Shown here piece after piece: positions 1-16,800 of a DNA stretch of 64,000 nucleotides. The stretch's first letter is position 1. Each line of letters opens with the position of its first letter. The stretch comes from Branchiostoma floridae (lineage: Eukaryota; Chordata; Leptocardii; Amphioxiformes; Branchiostomatidae): the NCBI RefSeq assembly GCF_000003815.2, contig NC_049979.1:14135459-14199458 (forward strand), given 5' to 3'. A model generated the notes under the pieces. That model was given only the letters and a program-made list of their open reading frames with translations. It did no database searches and was not told the DNA's origin. The translations under genes were made by a program, and so were the position numbers.

Positions 1-59
1 AATTTTCCTGAACTTACAACATGACACGTTGACTGAAAGACATTTCGGCTCTCAGCTTC

Positions 60-65
60 TTTATT
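60..65 (-). promoter_or_regulatory. Candidate poly(A) signal of the ASB-like gene
   Basis: AATAAA on the minus strand, about 133 bases past the stop codon of the ankyrin/SOCS-box gene. The position fits a 3' UTR end, but the hexamer is common in AT-rich DNA. Confidence 0.4.
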
Positions 66-197
66 CACTAATGATTTCAGTAGAGCATTTCCCTTGATTC
101 TCTTATTCAGACGCCAATATCCCATATTAAATGTTTCCATCAAGGCTACGATTGCTTCTACAGTTGGTGTATTATTTCTGCACAACGCGTGCCCGCG

Positions 198-1549
198 CTA
201 CTGGTGAAGCACTTGGCCAAACGTGGCCGACGTGCAGGACATCATCCATCTGAGTGTCAAGTCTTCGGCCCGTGAGTCAAGACATACCTCCCGTTTCAGG
301 GCCATGGGGAGAGGTAGACTCGCCACGTTGTTCACCATGAAGGGCGAGCACGGGGATGCGCACCTCCGGACCTGGCTCCGCACGGCGTACACGCACAGTT
401 TCTGCAGGGTCGGCGGGACGTGGGTTTCTCTGATCAACTCTTCCTTGAGTGAAGTGAAGAGGCGATGGTACATGTACACATTTTGGTCGTCTACCTGCAG
501 CATGCACGGTAAGGTGCCCTGCTTGGAGTACAGTCCCCGCCAGTACGCAGTGCTCTCCAGTAGGCGTAGGAGGCACATGCAACTGAACATGTTCTCTCTG
601 TTGTCCAGGAAAACGTACAAAGGCGTCGCTCTAACAGTGTCACGGGTCCGCATATCGGGGTCGGCTCCGTACGACAGGAGGGCACTGACTAGGTAGTACT
701 CCCCCTCTTGTGCTGCGTAATGTAGGGCCGTTTTGCCACGCCGGTCAGCATGGTTGATTGTCCACACCAGAGTCGACCAGAAACCCAACTTCACACTGAC
801 CGATCGCTCGGGGCTGCTCTTNNNNNNNNNNNNNNNNNNNNNNNNNNNNNNNNNNNNNNNNNNNNNNNNNNNNNNNNNNNNNNNNNNNNNNNNNNNNNNN
901 NNNNNNNNNNNNNNNNNNNNNCTCCCAGGTGCGTGACGGCGTTTATGTCAGCGCCGTTCGTCAGTAGAAACTCTATGAAAACGATGTGGCGCGCAGCGGC
1001 GGCTGTGAGCAGCGGAGTCCACCCCCGGGCGTCCCTGGCGTCCACGGGAACACCGGCCTCTACAAGAGCGTCCACCAGCTCCGTCAGGTCGCACAGTGCC
1101 GCTATGTGTAAGGCGGTTTGTCCGTTTCTCGTTCTCGCAGACACACCGACGCCATGCTGAATCAGCAGCATCAGAGAACAGATCATGTCTACTCTACATT
1201 TGCCACTGTAAGAACACATCCGTATAGCCGGGAACAGTGGATCTGTTTTCCTCTGTAACACCATTAGCGACTCCGGAGTGAAGAACATCTTCAAGTACAT
1301 CAGTAGTGTTGCAGAGTCCACGGGCGTCTGGTAAGTGATGAATGAGAGGAGGAGGTGGCGAAAATCTTTGGCGTGCTTCTTGTACAGATCTCCGTATGTT
1401 TGCTGCAAGAGCTCCGACAGGAGGAACGCAGATTTCGGAGTTATGAAGTCCTCACTCTTGAGCAAGAGGAAGAAGTCGATATCATTACCGTCACGAGCTG
1501 CTTTGACAAGCCGCTGAAAGCGCTGCCGTCTTGATAATGAAAGCCCCAT
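198..1549 (-). CDS. Ankyrin-repeat and SOCS-box (ASB-like) protein, interrupted by a sequence gap
   Basis: The reading frame starts at the ATG whose A is at 1549 and ends with TAG at 198-200. It is open on both sides of the 100-N gap at 822-921, but the two sides are out of phase by the nominal gap length, so the true gap size is unknown. Upstream of the gap there is a non-repeat N-terminal part of about 140 residues, then ankyrin units (NGQTALHIAALCD, RGWTPLLTAAAA, LLTNGADINAVT). Downstream is a further unit (RGKTALHYAAQEGEYYLVSALL). The C-terminus has the pattern of a SOCS box: PPTLQKLCVYAVRSQV followed by VASLPLPMALKREVCL. In this family ankyrin repeats select the substrate and the SOCS box binds elongin B/C and cullin 5 in a ubiquitin ligase. 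No intron is visible. Which ASB paralogue this is cannot be said; amphioxus may have many. Confidence 0.82.
822..921. other. Assembly gap (100 N) within the ASB-like gene
   Basis: Exactly 100 N, the usual placeholder for a gap of unknown size. Frames on either side do not join at this length. It probably hides one or more ankyrin units, because the flanking residues end and begin inside the repeat region. Confidence 0.95.
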
Positions 1550-2628
1550 CTTCAAGAGTTTTGCTCAGTTGTGGTTAGAACTGTTGTGAGAAATCCGTTT
1601 TGTCCATGGTTGCTACAGGAGATTCCATTCTCATATTCCAGAACGCAATGATCGAGCGCAATGGTTCATGGATATGTTTGATGTCATAATGCGATGTTTT
1701 GTGGTATTGTACTGCATCATAAGGCAATTTCTATGGTTCCTTTATAATTTCGTCATAATGGAACGACCATCGTTTATCTTTGTAACAAAAACAAAGGACC
1801 ATATGGAATCTAGGTTTGTGAACAATGGGGAAAGTAACGGGGAACATTTTTTTTTTCGTTTTAATGATGGAGGAAGGGGTAAGTATGCTTCTTTATGTGT
1901 TTAGATGAACATCATTAGGTAGGAAAGGTGTGCTTGGGAGTGTGGATGTTTGTTCAGCACCAAGGGCAGGTATGTTTACATGTGTGTGGAAAGTGTTCGG
2001 AATCAAGGACATGTATGTTTGTATGTGTCAGCATTTTTGTGCATTAGTGACAGGGACATAGACATGTTAACCCAAATGTATCTGTCTATTTCTGTTAAAG
2101 AATTCAGTTTGGGGCACGTGTGAGGATGAGGATTTAACACCATCTCAAATTCTCAATGTACTTGCCTGTAACGTCATTTACAATTAAACATAATGTTACT
2201 CTCCATAGGTAGCCGGATGAATCCATGGGAAACAATAAAGGCCATCTTAACCTACCAACAGTTTTTGTGTTATTCATTTCCTGCACCTCAACACAGTACC
2301 ATTTCTTCCCGTGTTCCATATAGTTTTGGATTGTTCATTTGGCTTAATATGAAGCACATTTCTACTTTCTAGTCATGAAGATGTGAAGAAACTACCACAG
2401 ACTTAAAGACAATTTGAGTACATATTGGCAAGTACTGTAAATAATACCTTATGAATTGTAACTCATCTCCAAACTAGATTCAATTGTAACATAATACCAC
2501 AATATCTATTATGGTTATGATAGATTTTAACATTTGAAGCTGACAAAACACTATATTAGGGTCAGAATTCAAGTTTTTGAGACAGCACATTCTTAGCACT
2601 GAAGTCTGGATACTGCTCCCCTTGTGCT
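1550..2628. other. Intergenic AT-rich DNA between the ASB-like gene and TRMT5
   Basis: About 1.1 kb with only short, family-less reading frames. It must contain the promoter of the ASB-like gene (just above 1549) and the 3' UTR of TRMT5 (just below 2629). I see no repeat or RNA gene here. Confidence 0.6.
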
Positions 2629-5367
2629 TCATGTCTCTGTCTTCAACTTCTTTCTGTCTGGTTCAGCATGGTCTGTAAACATGTGGACAGATAAAATTGT
2701 GGTTATTTCACAATAAGGTCAGGTACAGCTTGCCAAAATATACAACATAGGTAAAGAGAAACAGTTCCAAAAACAAAGTTGATCTGCCCATTTTCTAACA
2801 TCATGGGTAGGGCCAGTATTTGAAAAAGTGAGGGTGTATGAGAATTGTGGGGAGTAATTTTACCTGTACCACCCTGGTGGGTGAGTAGCACATCCAGTGG
2901 CATCTGGAAGGACACACACATCATCTCCTTATTTGGGGCCACATCTCTTACTCTGTGGGAAAAGGACAAGTTTATTAACTAATGTGTAGGTCAAGGGGAT
3001 CTTTAATATCAACTTAGCCCAATATTTTCTTAAATTCCAACCTGCACGTCTTTTTTTAAATAATCTAGATATACATCCCACATTACATGTAGTAAGGTCT
3101 ATTCAACAGTGAACCCTTGTCATTGATATTTGTATTTTAACAGCAATTGACAGCATAGTTAGGTTTAGAATATAAATCATTCACGTTCTCATTCTCTTCT
3201 CAAGTATGAATGGCAGATGTACCACCTGTGTATGTAGTGGTCCTTCGGCAGGGCAGCCCCCAACACCTCCTCCACCCTGTGTCTGGCATCTGCTGCCGGG
3301 TCGTCAGCCTTGGAGAAGGTGTGGCAGTGGATCATGGGAGGTCGGTACTCCTGTAACGTCTCCCCTGCCAGCAGTCCGACGAATGCGTCCAGGAACTCCA
3401 CCGCCATGGCAGGCAGGTTCATGATCACGTGACTCGTGTGATCCTGAAGATCTGCATCCTCTGCTTGACACCTGTCAATCATGTCTTTCTTCACGACCTC
3501 CTGAATAAATTGTCTGCCATCCATATTGAAAGTTCTGACCCTGTCCTGTACCTTGTTCAGCTTTGTGTTGTGCACCAGCCATTTGTAGGACTCAGGGTTC
3601 AAGTCATTTGCCAGGATTTCACATCTCTTCCTAGCAGCAGGGATGGAGAATGGACCCACCCCTGCAAACACGTCATATACAACATCTCGTGCCCTGAGCT
3701 TGTTGGTGATTCTTTCATGTTCAGTTCCTAAACGAGGGTTCCAGTAGACTTGGGCAAAGTCAAATTCGAAGGAGCAGTGGTTCTCCTTGACTGTGACTGT
3801 AGTTTTGTCTTCACCAGCAATCAGCTCCATGGAGAAGAACCTGAAGGTGTTGTTGATGATGTTGGTCTTGTTCACCACTGACGTGATGCCCTGGTTCTTA
3901 TCCATGATCACCTGACCTGGGGCCACAAGGCTTCAGTTAACAATACAATCAAACAGAAGACTGTTGACAGTTGAGATATTCCTGCAATTAAGGTTATGAT
4001 GTCAGTATGAACAAGATGTAACTACCACGGTATGGCATCTCTCTTACCATTTGCATGTATAAGCTATCAGTTACCAAAGGAGGGGAACAATAGTTACCTA
4101 TGAGGGTCTTGTATGGGAGCTGGTGATCCCGGAGGTTCAGGTGAGCGATATGCCCGACCCTGCTGAATGCTGTGGTTACCTCTCCCTCTGGCAGGACAGC
4201 AGTCAGAACCTCCTGTGCTGTCCAACTCTCATAACCCAGCTGTAGGTCATATAGATGTGGAGCAGCTGTTACCTGGTGGGAACAATGTTAACATGTGTCA
4301 ACACAGTACAGCAGATAGTGTGGGTATGTACAGTACAAAGCAAGTAGGACTAGACAGCATCTTCTGTGCTGTCCAGCTTTAGCCTGTTTTAAACTGCTGT
4401 GGAATACATGTATAAACCTGGTAAAGCAGACTTTTCCCCAACAGCCAGAAAAAGGAAAGAAAAGCTTACCAGACTAGTCTTCTTTTAACAATGATCTGCT
4501 TGATAAAAAGAAATTTTGATTGAAGAAGAGACCATCAGTAAGTATTCACCCCATTCTCCTGTAACAGTTTGCCATGCTCTCCTGTCAGGTTTTCCTCAGG
4601 CTCAACCTTGTCAGGGTCAAACAGCAGGACCTTGTGCTGCTGGTCATCAGGAATGTCCACTACTTTCTTTGTGTTTGGCCGCTTCAACAGGATACTTTTC
4701 AGGGGCTTCAGTAGTCCACCGATGGCTTTCGTTGGTATCTGGAAACAAACATTAAAAAAAAAGAAACGCTTAGACTAGCAGTTGCCTTATTGTTCCCATT
4801 TGTTTCTTTGTATTTCCAGACTACTGTAAATGCATTTAAGTTTTCGGGGATTTAGCGGGAAAAATGCCTATTTGCGGTGATTTTAAGATCGCGGTAGCAC
4901 CATGCACTGTAGTCTCTTACTGCCATGGAAAAAATTTTCATGGTGGCTTTAAGTTCGCTGTAAATTTGCAACGCGAAAACTGCGATTATAAAATCAACGT
5001 TAAAATTCCGGCATTTCCAGTTACTAGTATATCGAACCTAAGCTACTTGATCAAACCTCTTTGATCCTACTGATAGAACTTCCTTGATGAATTTAAAAAA
5101 TTATGAAGCAAATTTACAAATTTATAGTAAAACTATTACCCAGACTTGACGATCAATTGATTATCACATAGGGTCTTGAGGTACCTTGATCGCTGGTACT
5201 TGCACAGTCAGGTTGAAAGCCTGTCTGTCCAGCACTTCCATGCCCCTGACTCCAGGGGGAGGGGTGAACAGGCTCTCAGACATCGCCAGGAGAAAACGTG
5301 ACACTGTCGTCTGAAGGAATGTTCTGTTTCTGTTGACAATACAGCAAAAACGTCCACAAAGTGTCAT
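2629..5367 (-). CDS. TRMT5: tRNA (guanine37-N1)-methyltransferase
   Basis: Six exons read on the minus strand: 5185-5367, 4550-4738, 4098-4272, 3226-3916, 2864-2952, 2629-2672. All have GT-AG ends and the frame closes at 1,371 nt (456 residues). The family transfers a methyl group from SAM to N1 of G37 next to the anticodon, which prevents +1 frameshifting. Supporting motifs: [12 protein letters not shown] near the N-terminus; [14 protein letters not shown] before the catalytic domain; the SAM loop FAGVGPF (about residue 266); NDLNPES (about 285); the catalytic-type [10 protein letters not shown] (about 349); and [10 protein letters not shown] near the end. The last small exon encodes a basic tail containing DRKKLK. 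The first residues ([20 protein letters not shown]) are basic, hydroxylated and free of acids, as in a mitochondrial presequence; a second ATG lies at 5283 (Met29). The gene is head-to-head with SLC38A6. Assignment is very firm; the exact start is less so. Confidence 0.95.
4824..5030. repeat. Dispersed MITE-like repeat in TRMT5 intron 1
   Basis: Begins CTGTAAATGCATTTAAGTT and ends with a related inverse sequence (GGCATTTCCAG), giving imperfect terminal inverted repeats. The inside is rich in CG and TTT/AAA blocks such as TCGCGGTAG. A second, shorter copy with the identical first 19 bases is near 44282. No clear target duplication was found. Confidence 0.5.
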
Positions 5368-5546
5368 CTATTATCAACGATCAGCGTGGAATATCTTACA
5401 AAACTACTTATCTTATAAAAGTCACGTATAAAGTTTCATGTGTCGAAAGGAAAAAAAAACACATGGGCGCAGACATCTTGGGACGGCATGATGGGAATTT
5501 TGCCGTAATTCGTCGGCCTGTCGCAAACTTCGCCACACACCGCAAG
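5368..5546. promoter_or_regulatory. Bidirectional promoter of TRMT5 and SLC38A6
   Basis: Only 179 bp separate the two start codons, so both promoters must be here. At 5461-5497 is a module: ACATGGGCGC, then ACATCTTGG (one mismatch from the YY1 core CCATCTTG), then GCATGATGGGAA, whose complement TTCCCATCATGC fits the ZNF143/Staf consensus. A perfect YY1 core on the opposite strand (CAAGATGGC) overlaps the SLC38A6 start codon at 5543-5551, as is typical of housekeeping genes. No TATA box is evident at a useful distance. Factor assignments come from consensus matching only. Confidence 0.7.
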
Positions 5547-12484
<6,938 letters not shown>

Positions 12485-13843
12485 AGATGGCAGCATCATG
12501 CAGTTTTTATCTTAGACTTAGAACATCTCAGTACTTTACACATGGAAAAGGGTGCTTTACTTTCCTCATTTTACTTAGGTGTATGACAAATTTTAGGTGT
12601 TAAAATGCTTTTGTTTTAAAAGGCTTGAACACTGCTGCCTGTGCTTACAAGTGCATTGTGATAATGTGGCAAGTAGTGATATTGTGTACGGTGTCATTAT
12701 TCTGTATTGTGAAGGTACTACTCAGTTATTGGTCTCTTGATATATGTAGCGAATTCAAATTCAGGCAGTGTAAAGGAAAGTTACCAGAATGTCTTTCAGG
12801 GTTACCAGTAATAATCTTTAAGTGCAACAGAGGATCCATCCCGTTCCTTATAAATGTAACACTGGTGTTACTTGCGTTAAGTGTACACAGTGTCCGACTG
12901 TAGGTTCGTTTAATCAAGAACTATGCAAATCATTTATCACTAAGGTAGAGATAGGTTGTAATGCTGTATGTCTTTATTGGGAATCATTGTACTTATATAG
13001 ATTTGTGAAATGTGCAACATAATACAAAGCTTTAAATTCTTTACTTGCTTCCTGTTATCATTTATATACTGTTTTGTTTTTAGAACACTGATTTCCAACT
13101 AAAACCTAACAAGTTACATATTAATGTTGCCTTACTAAAAAGTTCTTGATTGTATGATAACAGAACACACAATTGTCTTTTTATCAATTAGACTAGACTA
13201 TAAGTTAATGGCATTTGGCAATGTTGTGTATATATTTGGCAATTGGTTACCAGGACTTTCCATTTCAATAAATCTGTATGATATGTACAGTGGGCATTCC
13301 TGTGGGAAAATGGCACATGGATTTTCTTGTGCTAGCTTTACCTCAAAACCTCTTTTAAATTAAAATCAAAATCACCCATAAATACAACCAATACCATGTT
13401 CCAGACTTTCAGGCAGAAAACTAACCCCTTACATTGGACATCTTATGGTGCCAATATCACAATCCTTAAAACGTGACAATTGTCAATTTTACTAACTGTA
13501 TGCTGTCAGGAGAAAATCAGGTTGAAGGTTTTAAGAATTTTCTTAAGAATAATTCTTTAAAAGATACAGTGCCAAATTAGTCTTAGCAATTCTGATACAT
13601 CTCCGGGGTATGGACTTTACCACTGGTACTTAATTTTCAATCTCTCAAAATTGATCATCCCACAATGTCTTCCAAATTCATTGTTGAAAGAAGTCATTTA
13701 CAATTAAGTAAAGCCATGTACAGCTAGTTCTTCAGCAGGGACACAGTTTGGTACAGGAGTATGAAGCTGATGTGCTGCACAGTGGAGTGCTGTCCAGCCT
13801 TTCTTGGTGGGTTGCTGCCCTTACCAGCATGGTGGGGTGCTGT
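12485..13843. other. 3' UTRs of convergent SLC38A6 and CLSPN
   Basis: AT-rich DNA between two converging stop codons. It should hold both 3' UTRs. Candidate plus-strand poly(A) signal at 13267; a minus-strand AATAAA lies near 12972. No other gene seen. Confidence 0.6.
13267..13272 (+). promoter_or_regulatory. Candidate poly(A) signal of SLC38A6
   Basis: AATAAA about 785 bases past the SLC38A6 stop, within the region convergent with CLSPN. It is the clearest plus-strand hexamer there, but unproven. Confidence 0.35.
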
Positions 13844-16800
13844 TCAGTACAACATGGTGAAGATGCTGTTGCTGTCCTCACTCTGGCTGCGATCCAGTCT
13901 GGGTCGCTTGGCGCTGGGGGTCACGACCTGGCTCACGGACCTGTTTACCTGCAGGAAACAGAAGATAATGGTTATCACAGATGTCTGTAGGAAAGGTGTC
14001 TGTAAAAATCTTTTGTAGGTCTAAGGAGTATATTTTCTGCTCTTTTTCCCCACCCCCTTCATCATTTTAGGATTTTTTTCTCCTACCTCTTAATAATCAT
14101 GAGCCTCTTTTTAAATGTATGTTTTATCACCTCATAGTATTCCTGCCTCTAAACAGCAGGATAACTAGAGAGGGGTGGCAGTTGAGTGACAAATGGCTTT
14201 CGAAAACAGTAGGATGTCTTTGACTTATATGCAACACGAACACTTTCTGCAAACCAACACAAGTTACCATAAAATACTGAATACCAATGAAGGGAAAGAG
14301 AGCAGTTCCTTACTTGTGGTCGTTTCGTCGCTGGCTTGGGCTTGTCAGGAGAGACTCTTTTGAAGATGAAGTTCTTGGAATGACGAGGACCGTTGGGATC
14401 CACCACTTTGACGGAGGCAAGCCGCTCCAGGCTGGCCTTATCCTTCTTCAGGAAGGAGCCATAGCGATACTGAAAACCCAGAGCAAACATAAGAGTTAGA
14501 CCTACACAAGTTCTGTATGTGAATGACAGACTTCTTGCCTGTATTAATTTCTGAGTGTTCAACATAAATTCTATATGGGATTATTGCTGCAGTAGGGTTC
14601 CTAGCAGGAAAACAAACAACAGGTTGTCCTTTTCAACAGAACAAAATATTCTACTACAAGCTAAAGAAATGCCTCAAATAAGACAGCAATTCTTTTAAAA
14701 TTTCAGGCATATTTTTGCAATAAAGAGGGTTGTTCATGAAAACAACTTACTCTCATAGGTTTGGCCAGGATGGGTGGTTTTCCAGGTGAGACAGCAGCTG
14801 TGGTTGTCTTTTTAGCCTGGTTTTCCTTAGAAGGACCTGAAAGACAGGGAAATGAGCTACATGTTAACAACCTGCTGGATGTACTTCTAAAGCAGCTTGA
14901 CAGGGAGACCAACAAAAATAACTGATTACATTTCTCTGCATACAATAGGGATGAACATCATGACAAAAGAGAAGACTTACTTGAGGGCAATGCTGGTTTC
15001 TTCATCTTGCTAAGAGCCTTCTTGGCTGTTTTGACAAACTGGCTGTTTTCATCCAGGTGGTCATCATCACTGTCATGCTGGCTCTGAGATAGAAAGATCA
15101 ATTTGTTGTCACTTACAAAACATTAATTTTATCATCTGTAGAAAAGGGAAATTTCACCTAAAACATAGTCAAGGGAAGAACGTTTAAGACAGGGTGAGAA
15201 TAAGGAGGGATAATGATATGATGAAGTAGATGGCATCATTTCCTGTAGAAGGTTGGCTAGATAATAGGCTAGATAATTTCCATGATCTTCCCTTTGTCAG
15301 TAATGGTAGAGTCCTCACCTCCTGTTTCTCCCTGAGCCACTTCTCCCTCTGGTACCTGGCCATCCTCCACTGGGAGTCATCCTCCCCCTCCTCTCCTCCC
15401 TCCTGCTCACCATCAGAGTTCAAGGTGAACAGGTCTGTCTGAGAGTTCTCATCTAGGATTCAAAATATTTGCATAAGTCAGGCTGAGGTATTCTACTGCT
15501 CCTGTTCAATAAAGCTTGTCGTGCCCTCTGTTTCACACAGGTGCGGCTTTCCAAATAACCAACTTCATCCTTCTAATACATTTACGGTATACACTGCTCC
15601 CAATATGCAATTGTTATTGTCAGTTTCACACAAAAACAGCTTTCCAAAGCTTCTCCATTATTCTAATATATTTTACAGTATACACTGCTCCCAATATGCA
15701 GTTGTTACTATTGTGGACAATTGTCCTCACCAATATTGGTCCACCTGAACCTCCTCTTCCTGCGCGAGTCGCTGTGCAGGTCTCCATCCTCCAGGTAAGC
15801 CTCCTGGTACAGCCGCAGCTTCCGCTTGTCTTCATCCAGCATGGACTTCCTGAAAACATCAGATGGAAGGTTTTCAGTTTGTGTACTTTTGGAAGGTTTC
15901 CAGTTTGTGTATTTTTTTTTCAGTTTCCAGTGTAATATGACAAGTCGGGTTAATACAGGGCTCTAGCCAGCGTCCGTTTTTCCGTCAATTGACGGAAATT
16001 TGCTGCGTCTGACGGAAAAATTTTAAAACCAATCCGTCAACCTTGACGGACAAAAATCCTTGGTGGAAGCTACAGCCAGCTTGAGGACGCCGTCCACGGC
16101 CGTAAAAGCCACACACTGTTTGTTTTGCTATTGTTATGATTGTTGACAATGTGTGTCGGCGCCTTTTCGCATACGATAATCTCATTAAAACCCGTTTTTC
16201 AAGGTCTCAGTTCAGTCCTTCTAATTAATTTTCGCGGTTTTCGCGACAATTGTAATTGGCTGACGGAAAAAAATTTCGAGCTGGCTAAAGCCCTGGGTTA
16301 ATACAATAGGGGCACTCGGAATTACTGGGCAACTTGCAGACTGCATGCTCACATCCTTGAGTTGGTAATAACATCTGTCCATCATTAGCTACTCTAGGTA
16401 ACTAACACAGGGCTAATCTTAGTCAAGCTCAAACAGTAGTTTACCATCTCTAATGCTAAGTATCATCTGCCCACTCACATGTGCAGCCTGTGGACCTGTT
16501 TCTGCAGTTCTTCCTCGTCTGAAGGCAGGTCCTCTGGGTCCGTGTCGTGCTCATATTCATCCAGATCTGACCCCTCCGCCTCGTCCCCGCTCCCTTCCTC
16601 ACTCCCGGACAGTTCTGCCTCCTGCTCCACAAACTCCCCGCGGATTTTCCTGGGAACAACAGATCAAGCATAACATTAGCCTACAAGCAGGTACTGAGGT
16701 ACTTTGAAGTAGTACAAATAGACGACCATCATTCGTCCCTAGTTACTGCACGTATCCTAGTATGTCGGTTGCTGAAAGTAGACCAAATGGATGGATTTCC

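Noticed and set aside
3206-3731. Plus-strand frames opposite TRMT5 exon 4
   Set aside because: Antisense shadows of a strongly conserved coding exon.
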